Below are positions 63,817 through 64,000 of a stretch of DNA of 64,000 nucleotides, in pieces (position 1 is the first letter of the stretch; every line of letters begins with the position of its first letter). Position numbers and translations under genes: made by a program. The notes under the pieces are model-generated. The model had not been told where the DNA came from. It ran no database searches and worked only from the letters and a program-made list of their open reading frames with translations. The DNA is from Arthrobacter ulcerisalmonis (GTDB lineage: Bacteria; Actinomycetota; Actinomycetes; Actinomycetales; Micrococcaceae): positions 62,001 through 126,000 of the forward strand of contig NZ_UXAU01000041.1 of assembly GCF_900609065.1 (NCBI RefSeq). Direction: 5' to 3'.

Positions 63817-63839
63817 ATACTAAGGGGAGCCTAAGTTCG
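63817..63839 (-). promoter_or_regulatory. Promoter of the ABC exporter with a DtxR/IdeR-like box
   Basis: The minus-strand TAGTAT box (63822-63817) lies 7 bases before the ATG at 63809. Overlapping it, bases 63821-63839 match 13 of 19 positions of the DtxR/IdeR consensus (TWAGGTWAGSCTWACCTWA), with the left half and centre conserved best. Confidence 0.45.
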
Positions 63840-63872
63840 TGGTGACCGAGGCGAGCGTGATGCGGCGGGAAC

Positions 63873-64000
63873 CTAGCCGTCCACGTCATGCAGGTGATGG
63901 ACGACGTCGTGCAAGAAGTACTGCGCCAAGGTCAAGACAGTGAATTCGGAGCCGTTGCTGCGCAGGCCCTTGCGGCCCCATTCGGACTCAGGGACGGCGG
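63873..64000 (-). CDS. Possible DinB-like protein, C-terminal fragment
   Basis: An open minus-strand frame enters from the right edge and stops at 63873. It encodes PESEWGRKGLRSNGSEFTV, then LTLAQYFLHDVVHHLHDVDG. The HDVVHHLHDV run with paired histidines resembles the last metal-ligand helix of DinB/mycothiol-dependent maleylpyruvate isomerase-like proteins. Only about 41 residues are visible. It lies 63 bases upstream of the ABC exporter start, on the same strand. Confidence 0.55.
   Translation of the reverse strand, partial: AVPESEWGRKGLRSNGSEFTVLTLAQYFLHDVVHHLHDVDG

Overview
The window is ordinary, gene-dense chromosome from a high-GC Gram-positive actinobacterium. It is most likely Micrococcaceae, close to Arthrobacter or Paenarthrobacter. 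The evidence is a division cluster with sepF, a YggT protein and divIVA but no actin-like gene, paired glutamine synthetases flanking glnE, polyphosphate glucokinase, a type Ic methionine aminopeptidase, DUF4191 and DUF4192 proteins, sigA beside a DUF7455 gene, and a fused cydDC. I see no phage, insertion sequence, CRISPR array, rRNA or tRNA. Both edges cut genes: murG on the left and a DinB-like gene on the right. No gap between genes exceeds about 300 bases.

Region 1 (1-9845) is the distal part of the dcw cluster and its usual tail: murG, murC, ftsQ, ftsZ, pgeF, yggS, sepF, yggT, divIVA, lspA, rluD, all on the + strand, with many overlapping starts and stops. Region 2 (9881-20443) holds dnaE, a flavin reductase-like gene, a small membrane protein, hisD, nrdR, an SDR gene and ppgK in one operon, map, a 54-residue SPOR-like protein and panB. 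Region 3 (20709-27933) is nitrogen assimilation: glnA2, glnE and glnA1. GlnA1 keeps the adenylylation tyrosine and has a tandem GlnR-type operator; GlnA2 has Trp at the same position. A VOC gene and a GNAT gene lie between them.

Region 4 (28053-44188) contains an RDD protein, an unusual seven-copy array of a motif phased at 32 bp, DUF3817 and DUF4191 genes, lipB-lipA, a membrane-anchored kinase-like protein, an SDR39U1-type epimerase, a tricorn protease, an OsmC protein, lpd-sucB and leucyl aminopeptidase. LipB and LipA would lipoylate the E2 encoded at 39174. Region 5 (44443-52390) has a PAC2 protein, an MFS transporter, a DUF4192 protein, sigA (with a SigR/SigH-like promoter), a DUF7455 protein and parE. 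Region 6 (52435-64000) has an M56 peptidase/BlaI pair diverging from cydA-cydB-cydDC. Three identically spaced dyads in the divergent region suggest that BlaI controls cytochrome bd. A heterodimeric ABC exporter with a strongly asymmetric pair of ATP sites follows, under a possible DtxR/IdeR box.

Two patterns run through the window. Many start codons lie exactly 6-7 bases after a TANNNT box and lack a Shine-Dalgarno sequence, so leaderless transcription looks common. Convergent genes are separated by long, nearly perfect hairpins. I found no clearly new multi-gene system; the best leads are the 32-bp phased array, the BlaI-cytochrome bd circuit and the GNAT gene with no standard start codon.
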